This document shows positions 23,760 to 34,300 of a DNA stretch of 64,000 nt, one piece after another. Below the pieces are notes generated by a model. It did not search any database. It was given only the letters and a program-made list of their open reading frames with translations, and had not been told where the DNA came from. The translations under genes and the position numbers were made by a program. The stretch lies in assembly GCA_019637395.1 (NCBI GenBank), contig JAHBVR010000002.1:462063-526062 (forward strand), read 5' to 3'. The stretch's first letter is position 1. Each line of letters begins with the position of its first letter. The stretch is from Vulcanimicrobiota bacterium. Its GTDB lineage: Bacteria; Vulcanimicrobiota; Xenobia; Xenobiales; JADMJV01.

Positions 23760-26700
23760 CTAGAGGTCCTTGGCTTCTTCCTCGTCGATGTCCCAGACCA
23801 CCGTTTCCTGGAGGAAACGCAGCCAGTCTTCTTTGTCCAGCAAGAAGGCCAATCCGGCCGTGTAGAAGGGCGTGAAGGCCGAGCCAGCCACGCGTCCTTT
23901 ATCGTCCAGGATAGGCGGGACGTTGAAAATGAACGGGTTGAGCAGCGAGGCGTCGATGGCGTTGCGCACCTCCGACGGGCGGAGGTTGGCTGCCTGGCCT
24001 CCGCCGATGAACACGAAGTTGTTATTCGGAGTCGGAGCGGGAGCGGATGGCTCGAAGACGATGGTACCGTTGAAAAGCGCCCGGCCGGTGGGCAGCCCGG
24101 TGAAGCAAGCCGTGCCGGCCGGCGGATCGAAGACCTCCATGCTGTTGTCGGAAGTGGTGCCGTCAACATTGATAGCCACGCCGTTCACCGCTCCACCGGC
24201 GGCCACGCGCAACAGACCGGCGGCCACGTCCACCTCGATGGCGTCGGTGTCCGTGCCGATGGTGCCGTGGGCGATTAAGGTGACGTCTCCGCCAGCCTGG
24301 ATATTGTCGGCGGCTCCGTTGGCATCCAGGATGGAACCTTCCGGACAGGTTTGCAGCTTGACGTTGCCACTGGCGCTGATCAACTGTAAATTCAGATTGC
24401 CGTTCACGTTCAGGTCTACGTCGCCGTTGGTGGCGGTAGCGGTGGCCGTGGTGGCTCCGTTTTGTTGGATGAAGACGCCATCCGGTCCGGTGGCGTTGAG
24501 GGTATTGGCCTGAGTATTCAAGCGGCTGGCGGGAGAGCTGCCGATGGAACCGGTGCCGCCGGTCACGTTCAGGTTGACCGTGCTGGCCTGCACATTGGTG
24601 GCTGCTCCATTGCCCAGAATGCTGCCCTGGGAATTGATGGTGGCGATGCCGCCGGCGCTGATCGTGCTCAGCGTCACCGGACCGGTGGCCGTAAGCACGT
24701 AGTCCTGACTGGCCTGGCCGCCCGCCACCAGGGCTCCATTGTTGTTGATGAAGACGCTGCCACCCGTGGAGGACGCCGTCAGGGTATCGGCGTCGGTCTG
24801 CAGCGGTGTGCCTGAGGAGCCCAGGCTGGTCGAGGTGCTGAGCGTTACGGTGTTGCCCACCAGTGGGAAGGGCGTGGTATCGAAGGTAATGGTGCCGCCG
24901 GTGGTGACCAGGCTCAAAGTGGTGGGATTGGTGGCAAAGCCCACCGCCAGGTCGATGTCGCCGTTGGACAGGATGTCTACCACGGTAGCCGCCGGATTGA
25001 CCGAGAAAGTGGAAGTTCCGTTGTTATCGACGCGCACGGTGCCGGCGTTCAGATTGACGGTGCTGCCCGCTGTTCCCACCCGAGCGCCGCTGGCTCCGAT
25101 ATTGGCGGCCTGGATGCTGGTGGTCGTACCGGAGCTGCCCACTCGGCCACCCGTGCCGCCACTCAGCAGGTCACCACCGCCATTAACGGTCACGGTTGTG
25201 CCCGTCTGGCCAACCACTCCCGCGCTTCCTACCGTGAGCGAACCGCTGGTGGCGGTCAGATTGACGGTTGCGGGAGAAGTTACGTTAACGCTGGCGCTGC
25301 CGCTCTGCTCGAGGTCGGCCGAGCCGCTGCTGGCCGTTACGTTGAGCACCGAGCCGGCGGTTTGCAGGGGAGTGCCCGCTGTCCCCACACTGGCCGCGTT
25401 GATGGTGGTGGTGCCTCCATTGCCGACGGTGCCGCTCCCGGTCAGGCTGCCGCCGGTGGCGGTCACATTGGTGCCGGTTGTGCCTCGGATGCCCGAGGTT
25501 CCCACCACGAGGTTGCCATTGGTGGTAACGGTGGCGGCGCCGTTGCCGGCGGTGGCGTTGACACTGGCGCCCTGGTTGTTGGTGGCGCGAATCCCGCCGT
25601 TGCTGGCGGCCAGGTTGAGCAAGGTGGTGCCCGTCTCGATGGCGCCGTTCGTGCCGATGCCGTTGTTGGCGGTGATGTTCACGCTGCTGCCGGTCAGGGT
25701 CGGGTGGGACGCTCCCGCATCGGCGTAGGCGACGGCACCGGTTGTGGTCAGGGTGAACGGATTTGCAGCCGAGGTGCTGGCGGTCACGAATGTGCCGGCT
25801 AACGGATCGAAGAAAGTAGAGTTGCCGATATTAATGTTGCTGTCCGAGGCGATGCTGATAGGCCCGTTGGGCACGTTCAGGTTGACGGTCGATACACCGG
25901 TGTTGGTGATATTGATGCCCCCCGTCCCGGCTGCGCTCAAGTTTAAGGTCGAGCCGGCAGTCCGGACCGCCTGGGCGGTAGTGCCGATGGCGTCGGTCGT
26001 GACTAACTGGGTGGGGCTGGTGGGACTGCCCAGGACACCGGAAGTGCCCGTAGCGTGAATGTCGGTGGCATTCACGGCCGTGCCCAAGATCGTGCCGGCT
26101 ATGCCATCGTCGCCGACCACGATGGTGCCGGGGGTGGCCAGGCCTATGGCCACGCCACCGCCCGTGGCGTTGACGACGGTGGAGCCCTGGTTGAGCACAA
26201 AGATGTTGCCCGTAGGCCCGGCGTTGAGGTTCAGATTCGAGGTGGCGTCGGTGCGCAGAGGGCTGCCGGAAGCGATGTTGGGAGGCGTGACCGTGCTGCC
26301 GAAAATGCCTCCGGGAGCGGTCAAAGTAATCGACGGTGCGCTGAGCAGGGCGGTGGAACCAGCATTCCCAATGGATGAACCGGGCCCAGCCGTCATGACA
26401 ATCTCGGTGGCGGACGCGTAGGAAGTTCCTGCCAGGCCGATTCTACCGCCCGCGGTCACCGTCAGTCTGCCGGCATTGGTGTTGATGTTGCCGTTCAGGT
26501 TGATGTCGCCGGTGTTGGTGGTAAGCACCAGGTCGTTGGCGCCCAGATTCATGTTGATGTCGGCGCCGGCCAATTGAGTGATGCTGTTATCGGCCTGCAG
26601 GATCAGGGTGCCGCTATTGAAAGCATTGATGAAACCATTGCTGACCGTGTTCGGAGGTATGTCCTGGCCCTGGGTGTTGGCAAATCCGTCCAGCGAACCG

Positions 26701-27848
26701 TTTCCATTAGTGTCATTGATAATGGTTAGATCAGCCGGGTCGATCAGAAATACCCCGGCCGTGCCTTGAATGGCGCGCACGTCCACGCCGCCTTCCACCC
26801 ACACTCTCCCTTTGCCCGAGAGCTCCACGAAACCACCGTTGCCGGTGCTGCCACCCAGCGCCTGGACGTTGGCTCCCTGCTCCAGGGCGGCCAGACCATT
26901 CGAAAGCAGATAAACGTCGCCACCGTTGGAGCCTTCGCCGCTGCCATTGGCGGTGATCAGGCTGCCAGAGCGCACTAAGGTGGACTGCTGGGAGTTGAGC
27001 ATGACGCGGCCGGCCGCCTGACCGGGCAGAGCGTCGGCATGAATCTCGCCGGTGTTGTGCAGGCGTCCCGAGGCGCCGGCGATTTCCACGCCACCGTCGG
27101 GAAGCTGTGTGATGGCGTCGGCCGGAGCCAGATTGAGCAGACTGCCCACCATATGATCCAGCATGCCGTGGCTGATGGCCACCGGACCGGCCTGGGAAGC
27201 GGCCGGATCGACCTGGATATTGATCAAACCCTGGCCGTCAAAATTGATTTCGGTGTGTTCGCCGGCGGCCAGGGCGATCTGGCCGACATTGGCTACGATC
27301 ACGCCCTGATTGGAAATAAGCGGGGAGGTCAGCACCAGGAAGCCACCCGGGGTGACCGTCAGAGTGCCTTCGTTGACGATGGATGCGGCCGGTTTGCCCT
27401 CCACCTGGTCAAACTTGTAGCGGCCGGCCAGAAAGTTCTGGTCGGTGATATCGAGAGTGCTGGCCATGAGACTGCCTACGTTCACCTGGGAGCCGGCGCC
27501 GAACAGAATCCCGTTGGGGTTGATCAGGAAGACGCGCCCATTGGCCTGCAGACTGCCCAGAATGACCGAGGGGTCCTGGCCGGTGACGCGGTTGAGGATG
27601 GCCGAAAGCTGGCTGGGCTGGATGAAGCGCAGCGCCTCGTTGGCGTTGATGGAGAAGCCGTTCCAGTTGATGATGGCCCGGTCGCTCAACTGCTGGATGG
27701 TCATCTGGCCGTTGACCGGGTTGCCGATGTTGACCTGACCGTTGGTCACCTGCCCGTCCGTGGGGAGGGCCAGCGAAGTGCCGTAGAGAGCCGCCGCCAT
27801 GGTCAGACTGGCCAGCAAAGTGCGAGGATTCTTGCGCTTGTACATCAT
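23760..27848 (-). CDS. TpsA-type haemagglutinin-like exoprotein
   Basis: A 1362-aa secreted protein. After a signal peptide (to about L-A-L-P) comes the TPS domain: W-N-G-F-S-I-N-A-N-E, F-I-Q-P, V-F-L-I-N-P-N-G-I-L-F-G and A-S-T-L-D-I. Family members use this part for export by a cognate TpsB. Residues about 400-1230 are degenerate beta-helix repeats, rich in G-T-A-G-S-T-x-N-L-N and T-N-G/T-T-V-T blocks. The acidic C-terminus (D-I-D-E-E-E-A-K-D-L) has no recognisable toxin domain. The partner TpsB is 9 bp upstream on the same strand. Likely adhesin or matrix protein. Confidence 0.92.
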   Translation of the reverse strand: MMYKRKNPRTLLASLTMAAALYGTSLALPTDGQVTNGQVNIGNPVNGQMTIQQLSDRAIINWNGFSINANEALRFIQPSQLSAILNRVTGQDPSVILGSLQANGRVFLINPNGILFGAGSQVNVGSLMASTLDITDQNFLAGRYKFDQVEGKPAASIVNEGTLTVTPGGFLVLTSPLISNQGVIVANVGQIALAAGEHTEINFDGQGLINIQVDPAASQAGPVAISHGMLDHMVGSLLNLAPADAITQLPDGGVEIAGASGRLHNTGEIHADALPGQAAGRVMLNSQQSTLVRSGSLITANGSGEGSNGGDVYLLSNGLAALEQGANVQALGGSTGNGGFVELSGKGRVWVEGGVDVRAIQGTAGVFLIDPADLTIINDTNGNGSLDGFANTQGQDIPPNTVSNGFINAFNSGTLILQADNSITQLAGADINMNLGANDLVLTTNTGDINLNGNINTNAGRLTVTAGGRIGLAGTSYASATEIVMTAGPGSSIGNAGSTALLSAPSITLTAPGGIFGSTVTPPNIASGSPLRTDATSNLNLNAGPTGNIFVLNQGSTVVNATGGGVAIGLATPGTIVVGDDGIAGTILGTAVNATDIHATGTSGVLGSPTSPTQLVTTDAIGTTAQAVRTAGSTLNLSAAGTGGINITNTGVSTVNLNVPNGPISIASDSNINIGNSTFFDPLAGTFVTASTSAANPFTLTTTGAVAYADAGASHPTLTGSSVNITANNGIGTNGAIETGTTLLNLAASNGGIRATNNQGASVNATAGNGAATVTTNGNLVVGTSGIRGTTGTNVTATGGSLTGSGTVGNGGTTTINAASVGTAGTPLQTAGSVLNVTASSGSADLEQSGSASVNVTSPATVNLTATSGSLTVGSAGVVGQTGTTVTVNGGGDLLSGGTGGRVGSSGTTTSIQAANIGASGARVGTAGSTVNLNAGTVRVDNNGTSTFSVNPAATVVDILSNGDIDLAVGFATNPTTLSLVTTGGTITFDTTPFPLVGNTVTLSTSTSLGSSGTPLQTDADTLTASSTGGSVFINNNGALVAGGQASQDYVLTATGPVTLSTISAGGIATINSQGSILGNGAATNVQASTVNLNVTGGTGSIGSSPASRLNTQANTLNATGPDGVFIQQNGATTATATATNGDVDLNVNGNLNLQLISASGNVKLQTCPEGSILDANGAADNIQAGGDVTLIAHGTIGTDTDAIEVDVAAGLLRVAAGGAVNGVAINVDGTTSDNSMEVFDPPAGTACFTGLPTGRALFNGTIVFEPSAPAPTPNNNFVFIGGGQAANLRPSEVRNAIDASLLNPFIFNVPPILDDKGRVAGSAFTPFYTAGLAFLLDKEDWLRFLQETVVWDIDEEEAKDL

Positions 27849-27857
27849 GTCTCTCTC

Positions 27858-29498
27858 CTAAAACCGGGTCCGAATGGCGCCGTAGACGATCGGCGCGTGA
27901 TTGTTGAAGTTGTCCGCCGACGATAGCGGGAAGCCCAGATCGACGCGGAGCGAAGTATTTTCGCTGAAGTTGGAACGCAGGCCGATGCCGGCGCCCGTCA
28001 ATTGGACCGAGGATACATCGCCGAGCTGCGGATTGCGCCGGGCGATGCCGCCGTGGTCGATGAAGGCGGCGAATTGCAGGGCCTCCGGGTCCTCCAGCGG
28101 TGACCAGCGGGCTTCAGCGCTGAGCACGTAACCCACATCTCCCAGGTAAGAAGCCTGTGGATAGCCGCGCACCGTATCCGGGCCGCCCAGGGCGAATTCC
28201 TCGGCAGTAAAGAGCGGGCGCCAGGCGTACTGGCCGGTGGCGCGTACGATGCCGTAGAAGCCCGGCGCCAGGTTCTGCACGCGGGCGAGGTCGGCGTTGA
28301 ACTTGGTGAAGTTGCTCTGAGCGCCCACGCGGCTGGCCAGTGGATCGCCGTTGGGCATGCCCCCCAGGCCCTGGGTGATGGACAGCTGGGCCAGCGTGCG
28401 GCCTTCCACTTCACGCCAGTCGCCCTGCCAGTTCAGACGGGCGCACACGTAGCGGTCGTGGGCTTGCTGGATTCCCAGCAAGCGGCTGTCGCTGTTTTTG
28501 TAGCTGATGGCCGCGCCCAGATTGGAAGAAAAGTCCAACGAGCGGTCGAGAGCCTGAGAAACCGACAGGGTGTAGATGTCGGCGCTGCCGCGTATATCCA
28601 GGATGGCGAAGTCACGGCCGGCCGTGAAGGCGCCGTTGGCGTAGTCGAAACCGATGGTGGTGCCGCTGGTGTTGACCGGAATTTTGTAGCCCACGTTGTA
28701 GAACGCACTGCCGGTCGGGAAGAAGGAGAGCACGCTGCGCAGGTAGAGGGTGTCCCCGTTGCCCGCGATGTTGTCGATGTCAAAGCCCAGTCCCAGGCGG
28801 TGCTCGCCGGTGAAGCGCGAGCCGAAGTTGTTGTAGTCCAGGTTAACGTGGAAGTTTTTGTCTTCCTCGACCTTGAGGATAGCGTCGACTTTGCCCTTTT
28901 CCTGGGATTTGACCAGGTGGGCCGAGACCTTCATATTGGGAAGATCGTTGAGCAGCAGCAAGGAACTTTCGAATTCGTCGGTGCGGAAGCTGCCGTCTTG
29001 AACGGCGCTGCTGAAGTAGTCCCGAATCAACTCCTCGGAGTAGGTCTTGTTGCCTTCCACCTTGATTTTGTCGACCTTGCCTTCGACCACGGCCACTTTG
29101 ACGTTGCCGCCTTGAAAATTCTGATTGGGAATGTATGCCTGCGTCAAAAGGCGACCCTGGTCCCGGTAGAGTTGAGCGATTTGGGCGGCCAGTTCTTTCA
29201 TTTGCCGCAGCGTCAGGTCCTGACCCGCATACTGCTTGAACAGAGCATCCACGCCTTCAGGCTGGGTGCCGACATCGCCTTCCAGCGAAAAGCTGTTGAC
29301 CTTGAGCGTGCGCTCTTTGACTTCGACGTTGGGAGCTGAGTCGGGGCCGGTCCCCGGCGCTGACGCCTGCCCCAAGGTCGGCGCGGCCAGATCGGGAAGC
29401 TCCTGGGCTCCCACCGCCGCCGCCAAAATCATACTGCCCACCAGGAACCGCGCGGCTCCCGTCGTTAAGTTGTTTAGCCTCATCACCCTACCTACCAC
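27858..29498 (-). CDS. TpsB/FhaC-like outer-membrane translocator
   Basis: A 546-aa outer-membrane protein: signal peptide, N-terminal linker, POTRA domains (about 45-210, including Q-I-A-Q-L-Y-R-D-Q-G-R-L-L-T-Q-A-Y-I-P and V-V-E-G-K-V-D-K-I), then a 16-strand-type barrel. Near residue 437 lies V-R-G-Y-P-Q-A-S-Y-L-G-D, matching the V-R-G-Y loop-6 motif of Omp85/TpsB proteins, and the C-terminus is Phe (T-R-F). It exports the TpsA encoded directly downstream. The GTG at 29498 has GAGG upstream; the ATG at 29483 is an alternative. Confidence 0.93.
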   Translation of the reverse strand: MVGRVMRLNNLTTGAARFLVGSMILAAAVGAQELPDLAAPTLGQASAPGTGPDSAPNVEVKERTLKVNSFSLEGDVGTQPEGVDALFKQYAGQDLTLRQMKELAAQIAQLYRDQGRLLTQAYIPNQNFQGGNVKVAVVEGKVDKIKVEGNKTYSEELIRDYFSSAVQDGSFRTDEFESSLLLLNDLPNMKVSAHLVKSQEKGKVDAILKVEEDKNFHVNLDYNNFGSRFTGEHRLGLGFDIDNIAGNGDTLYLRSVLSFFPTGSAFYNVGYKIPVNTSGTTIGFDYANGAFTAGRDFAILDIRGSADIYTLSVSQALDRSLDFSSNLGAAISYKNSDSRLLGIQQAHDRYVCARLNWQGDWREVEGRTLAQLSITQGLGGMPNGDPLASRVGAQSNFTKFNADLARVQNLAPGFYGIVRATGQYAWRPLFTAEEFALGGPDTVRGYPQASYLGDVGYVLSAEARWSPLEDPEALQFAAFIDHGGIARRNPQLGDVSSVQLTGAGIGLRSNFSENTSLRVDLGFPLSSADNFNNHAPIVYGAIRTRF

Positions 29499-29593
29499 TT
29501 CAACCTCAGGTTGTCGTCCAGGGTGCTCTATGGAAGTCCATCCCCGGAGTTGGCCCGGACTTTTGCCACCGAGGCCACAAATCCCCCATTGAG

Positions 29594-29619
29594 CTAAAAA
29601 ACTAGGATCGTTGTACTAG
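29594..29619 (-). terminator. weak intrinsic terminator after PP2C gene
   Basis: On the minus strand ACTAG, overlapping the phosphatase stop codon, pairs with CTAGT after a 10-nt loop, followed by TTTTT. The stem is only 5 bp, so termination is probably partial and the TpsB gene downstream may still be read from this transcript. Confidence 0.35.
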
Positions 29620-30422
29620 TCAGTAAGTTCTACTTCCACCAGCGAAACGTCGTCAGACTTGGGGTTGCGGGCTAAATCAGCGATGGCGCGGCCCAAACTC
29701 TGATTGTCCGGCAATTGGGCCAGCCCATCGAGAATTTCCAGGCCGTCCGAGTAGACGGCCAGCCGACTCAAACGCCCCTGGGGAGAGTCCAGACTGGAGA
29801 CGAATAAACCCGGGCTGCCCAGAATGCCGCGGCCGCTCGACCAGCGGTCCTCGGTGCGAAAGCCTTCCAGTTTCCATTCCTGGCCCGCCCACCAGCTACG
29901 GCAACGCACGTCCCCCAACCAGGACAGCACCAGCTGGCCATGAGGGTGGCCGGGAGCGGGACGCCAGATGCGTCCGCAGGCATACATACTCTCGGACCCA
30001 ATCAAACGCTTTTGCTCCAGCACCTGGCGCAGCATTTCGGGTAGTTCGGCGGGCAAAGGCTGGTCGCGGACGTCCTCGCTGACCTCGGCGCAAAGTTCGC
30101 GCAAGCGCGTTTCCAGGCTGGCGCGCACTACCTCCACCTCGGCGCCGGGTTCGAGTTCGCTCAGCCATTGCACCAGCCCATCGGCCAGGGCGGCGGCGGC
30201 AATGTCGCCGAAAAAGGACTGGCTGACGCCGTCGGTGACGCAAAAAGAGAAACCCTCCGGCGCCGGCGCCAGGACCACGCAATCCTGGCCCATTTCGTTG
30301 TTGGCCCTGGTCTCGGCGGCGCGAGCGAAAGCGTAGCGCCAGCGTAGTCCCGCGGACTCTTCCCAAACCGGAGCCGTCTCGCGGTCCTGGGGCAAACGCC
30401 GGGCGCGAAACGGCGAATCCAC
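29616..30422 (-). CDS. PP2C-type protein phosphatase
   Basis: A 268-aa metal-dependent Ser/Thr phosphatase. The Asp motifs are in order: G-Q-D-C-V-V-L near 46, V-T-D-G-V-S near 62, W-L-G-D-V-R near 168, Y-S-D-G-L near 228, S-D-D-V-S near 258. No membrane segment. It starts with GTG 1 nt after the vWA gene stop, so the two are translationally coupled. With the kinase at 42437-44347 it probably forms the reversible switch on FHA or coiled-coil proteins of the locus. Confidence 0.85.
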   Translation of the reverse strand: MDSPFRARRLPQDRETAPVWEESAGLRWRYAFARAAETRANNEMGQDCVVLAPAPEGFSFCVTDGVSQSFFGDIAAAALADGLVQWLSELEPGAEVEVVRASLETRLRELCAEVSEDVRDQPLPAELPEMLRQVLEQKRLIGSESMYACGRIWRPAPGHPHGQLVLSWLGDVRCRSWWAGQEWKLEGFRTEDRWSSGRGILGSPGLFVSSLDSPQGRLSRLAVYSDGLEILDGLAQLPDNQSLGRAIADLARNPKSDDVSLVEVELTD

Positions 30423-30423
30423 G

Positions 30424-31173
30424 CTAATGCACGGGGGTGGCGGCTGACATTTGGAAGCCCATCGCCACGAATTCGGGATTGTGGCCGGGCAGCACCATCA
30501 GGGAGCCCGAAGCCATCTGGTAGTTGGCCTCTTTCATCATGCGGGCGTAGCTATCGGGAAGGGGGCTGGACATACGGCACAGTTTGCGCGCGTATTCGCT
30601 GGCCAGGCCGGTGCTGGGGGTGACACCGCCCCAGCGGAACGGGTCGCTGATGGGGTCAGCTAGAAACTCATCGGTGATGAAAATGTTTTCGACCAGCACG
30701 TTGCCGTCGGCCACGGAAATCTGCTTGAGGCGTTGAGCTACCGGCTCCGGGTCTTCACCGGTGAATTCCCCGTCAGTCATGTGGCACACCACCGGGGCGG
30801 GGGAATTGCGCAAGGCCGGCAGTTCGGCCAGCAGCAGGCGCTCAGCCGCTTCAAAGGCTTTGGCGGTGCGCGAGCTACGCAGCGTGGAAAGTTCGGGTAC
30901 GCCTAAATGGGCGACCCGATCCACTGATTTGATGCCGTCCAGCAGGTCGTAGACGTGGTCTGAGTAGGCGTACATGGCAACTCGGTAGCGGGGAGAAATG
31001 CGCACGCCTTTGGTGGAGCGGAAGACCATCTGGCGCAAAGCCGCTCCCAAGGCGGACATCACCACGTCGATGCGGCGTTGCTCGCCCATGGGCAGCATCA
31101 TGGAAGCGCTCACGTCAATGAGGTAGACGATCAGAGCGGGGGTGGAGGTGGTTGCCAGTAGTTCGTATGCCAT
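30424..31173 (-). CDS. von Willebrand factor A (vWA) domain protein
   Basis: A 249-aa soluble protein starting M-A-Y-E-L-L. The metal-ion-dependent adhesion site is intact: Y-L-I-D-V-S-A-S (D-x-S-x-S), Thr/Asp in H-M-T-D-G-E-F, and an intermediate acidic/Ser position near S-D-H-V-Y. The vWA fold covers the whole chain. The ATG at 31173 is chosen because the fold begins here and upstream sequence is not protein-like. vWA proteins encoded with PP2C phosphatases and kinases act as assembly or signalling partners, as in TerY-type triads. Confidence 0.85.
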   Translation of the reverse strand: MAYELLATTSTPALIVYLIDVSASMMLPMGEQRRIDVVMSALGAALRQMVFRSTKGVRISPRYRVAMYAYSDHVYDLLDGIKSVDRVAHLGVPELSTLRSSRTAKAFEAAERLLLAELPALRNSPAPVVCHMTDGEFTGEDPEPVAQRLKQISVADGNVLVENIFITDEFLADPISDPFRWGGVTPSTGLASEYARKLCRMSSPLPDSYARMMKEANYQMASGSLMVLPGHNPEFVAMGFQMSAATPVH

Positions 31174-31321
31174 GTGGGCGCTGTGTTCCCGGCCTCCAGC
31201 ATTCCCTCCTTTCCGCGGCCAATTGCCAGTAATCCGCTCCCGAGCGCGACCTGTCGTCCATCCGGCCCGCGCCATGACAAGCCGTGACAAAATTCGGCTC
31301 AGGCCCGCCTCGGAAACCAAT

Positions 31322-34300
31322 CTAGAGCAATTTGACCCGCGCGATCTCGGTCCCAGCGGGCACTTTTCTCTCGGCAGGCACGTCCTCAACCGGTTCGGGC
31401 TGGAATTGCGCCAGTCGGTCCAGCCATACCAGCAATCCCTTGGCCTCCGCTCCGGGACGGGCGATGCGTACCTTGTTGCGGGCTGCTCCGCGTTGCACGA
31501 AAATGCCCATTCCCCGCGTCAGTTCTTCTGACTGCGGGGGAATGCGCACATTGTTGAAGACGCCGTTGTCGTCGCGGGTGGCCAGCAGGAAGCCCGACTT
31601 GTAGGAGGCGATGGCCTTATAAATGCCGTCGTAGGTGTTGGAGCCCATATCGTCGACGCTGCCGGCCAGCACCACGTGCATCCCCGGTCCGCGGCAGGCT
31701 TTGATCAGATTGATGAGATCTTCCTGGTTGAGCGCGCTGCTTTGGGAGCGTAAGGATTCGAAGTCATCGATGAACAGCATGATGGTCGGCTGCTGGGCCA
31801 CCCATTCGGCCTCATCCAGCACGCCACCCGATTGCATGCGGGCGGCTTTGACCGCTGCTTTTCTCTGGTCGGCCAGGTTCCGCAGGCGCTCCAGAGCCTC
31901 ACCGAAGGTGTCTTCGTTGTCGACGAACTGGCGCACATGGGGGAGCCGCGCCAGTGGCTGCAGCAGCCCTTCGCGAAAATCCACCACCGTCAGGTCCAGG
32001 TTCTCGGGCGACATGCGGGACGCCAGGGAAAGCGCCCATACCACCAGCAGGTTGGTCTTGCCACTTTGCATCGAGCCGGTGAAGAAGAAGTGCGGGCCGT
32101 CGGCGGGGGCCAGGTTGAAGGGCACCACGTCGTCGATGTCCAGTCCGATGGGCGCGCCCGTAAAAGGTCCGACTTGATCCTGGGTGATGGCCGGGATGAG
32201 CAGGTCGAGCGTGACCTGATCGGGCACGATCGGCACCGGTGGGGGAGGCGGCCCTTTATAGGCGGCGCGCATGGCTTCGGTGAGTGTGTCCATGGCCGCC
32301 GCTCGTTCCATCTCGCTGGCGCCGCTAAAGGCCAGCGCACCCTGGAATTCCAGCGGCGGCTTGGCTTTGACCAGGCCGCGGCCGACGATCGGACCGGGCT
32401 CCATTCCCTCGGTGCGTCCTACCGCCACCGTGTATTCGGTGCGGTCGGCCAGTTGCAGCGAAAGCACGCTGTTGATGTTGCCGCCCACCTTGGGTTTGAG
32501 TCCGCTGGGGCCGTTGGCCGACAGGATCAGATAGACGCCCAGGTTGCCGCCTTCCTGAACCAGGGTGGCCAGCAGGTCTTCGGCCTCGGCGTGGTCCTTG
32601 GAGAAACGCACATAGTTGTCGAGCACGACCACCACCGCGGGCACATCGGTTCGACCCGATTCGCGGTAGGATGCCAGGGTGCTGGCGCCGGCTGCGGCCA
32701 GGATATCCTTGCGTTTCTGAATCTGGCGCAGTAAGAAACGCAACAGGCGTTGGGTCCGGTCGATTTCTTCGGCCACCACGATGTCGCCCACGTGAGGCAG
32801 GGCGCGCAGCCGGGTCAGCGCCTTACCCCCGAAGTCCATGATGTAAAAGTGAAGCTGCTCGGGGCTATGTTGTTTGGCCAGCGAGATGAGCATGGTCAAA
32901 ATTAAAGAAGTAGTGCCCGCGCCGGGCCGGCCGAAAACGGCGATATGTCCATCCTTGGCCAGGTCCATGAGCAGCGGGCCCTGGAAACTGCGCCCCGGAT
33001 CATCCAGCAAGCCGGCCCGGGCCTGCAGCCAGTCCGAACTCGGCTGCCAACTGCTTCCGTCCCAGCCGCCGGCGGGCTGGATTTCCTCCAGTAGCAAGGT
33101 TCTGGGAAGCGGCGCCAACCAGGGGCCGGGCAGGCGCTGGATGCCGTTCTTTTCGGCTTGCACGGCCAGGTGGTGGGACATCTCCTGGAGTTCGGTGCGG
33201 GCTTTCCCTTTCGATTCCGCGGCGGCGGCCGCCCCTCCACCCATCTGCTGGCGGCGCCCGCTCAACTGCACCATCGAAATGGTGGGCTTTTCCTCGACGA
33301 CTTCCTGGTTGGCCTGATAATCTGCGCCTCCGTAGGCCGCCTGGAAGAGTTCGAACATCTCGTTCTCGCCCAACTGAAAATAGGCGCGGCCGGACTGGCG
33401 GATGCTGGCGGCCTCGGGCCGCTTGATGACGGCTTTACTGTCTTCTTCCTTGTTGAACTTAAAGGCGATGCGAAAACGCGTGTTGCTCTCGATCTGGTCG
33501 CCGATGATGCCGGCCGGCTGCTGGGTGGCCAGAATCAGGTGCACGCCCAGGCTGCGTCCGACGCGGGCGATACTGACCAGGCGGCCGATGAATTCTGGTT
33601 CCTGTTTGGAAAGCTCGGCGAATTCATCGCACACAATCAGTAGTTTAGGCAAGGGTTCGGGAGCCCGATCCTGGCGGTAAAGCTCCTGATATTCGTCGAT
33701 CTTGTTCACGGCCAGGCCGCTGCTGGCCGAGGCCGCGGAAAACAGGCGCATGCGCCGTTCGTTTTCGGCGGTTAGAGCCTTCAGGCAGCGCCAGACCTCG
33801 CTCTTTTCCAGATTGGTCAGGGTGCCCACCAGGTGAGGAAGTTCTTCCAGGCCGCGGAAAAGGTCGCCTCCTTTGTAGTCGATACACACGAAGGCCACTT
33901 CGTGGGGATGAAATTGGGTGGCCAGCAGCCCCAGGAAGGTGCTCAAAAAGGCGGTTTTACCTGAGCCGGTGGTGCCGGCCACCAGGCCGTGCGGACCCTG
34001 TCCGGTTTCGTGGAGGTTCAGTTCGAGCTTCTTGTCGCCGCCCTGCATGCCGATGGGCACTGCCATGCTTCGGAAGGGCGCGTTGTTTTTCCAAACGGAG
34101 AGAGCGTCGTAGTCCTCGATTTTGCCCACGCCTATCAGTTCCAGCATGCCGGCCTTGGTGGGAATGTCGGCCGCGCCTCCGCCCCCCTTGATGCGTAGAG
34201 CTGCTAGCGAGCGAGCAAAGTGTTCGGCACGATCCAGCGTTAGCGTGTCAGCCACGAAGGCGCTGTCACTGGAGTCGAGAGTGGACACCAGGCGGCCGCC

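Noticed and set aside
27039-27926. Long plus-strand open frame of 295 codons across the TpsA/TpsB region
   Set aside because: Antisense to the clear TpsA gene; the repetitive GC-rich beta-helix coding sequence keeps the opposite frames open. No ribosome site or protein-like composition.
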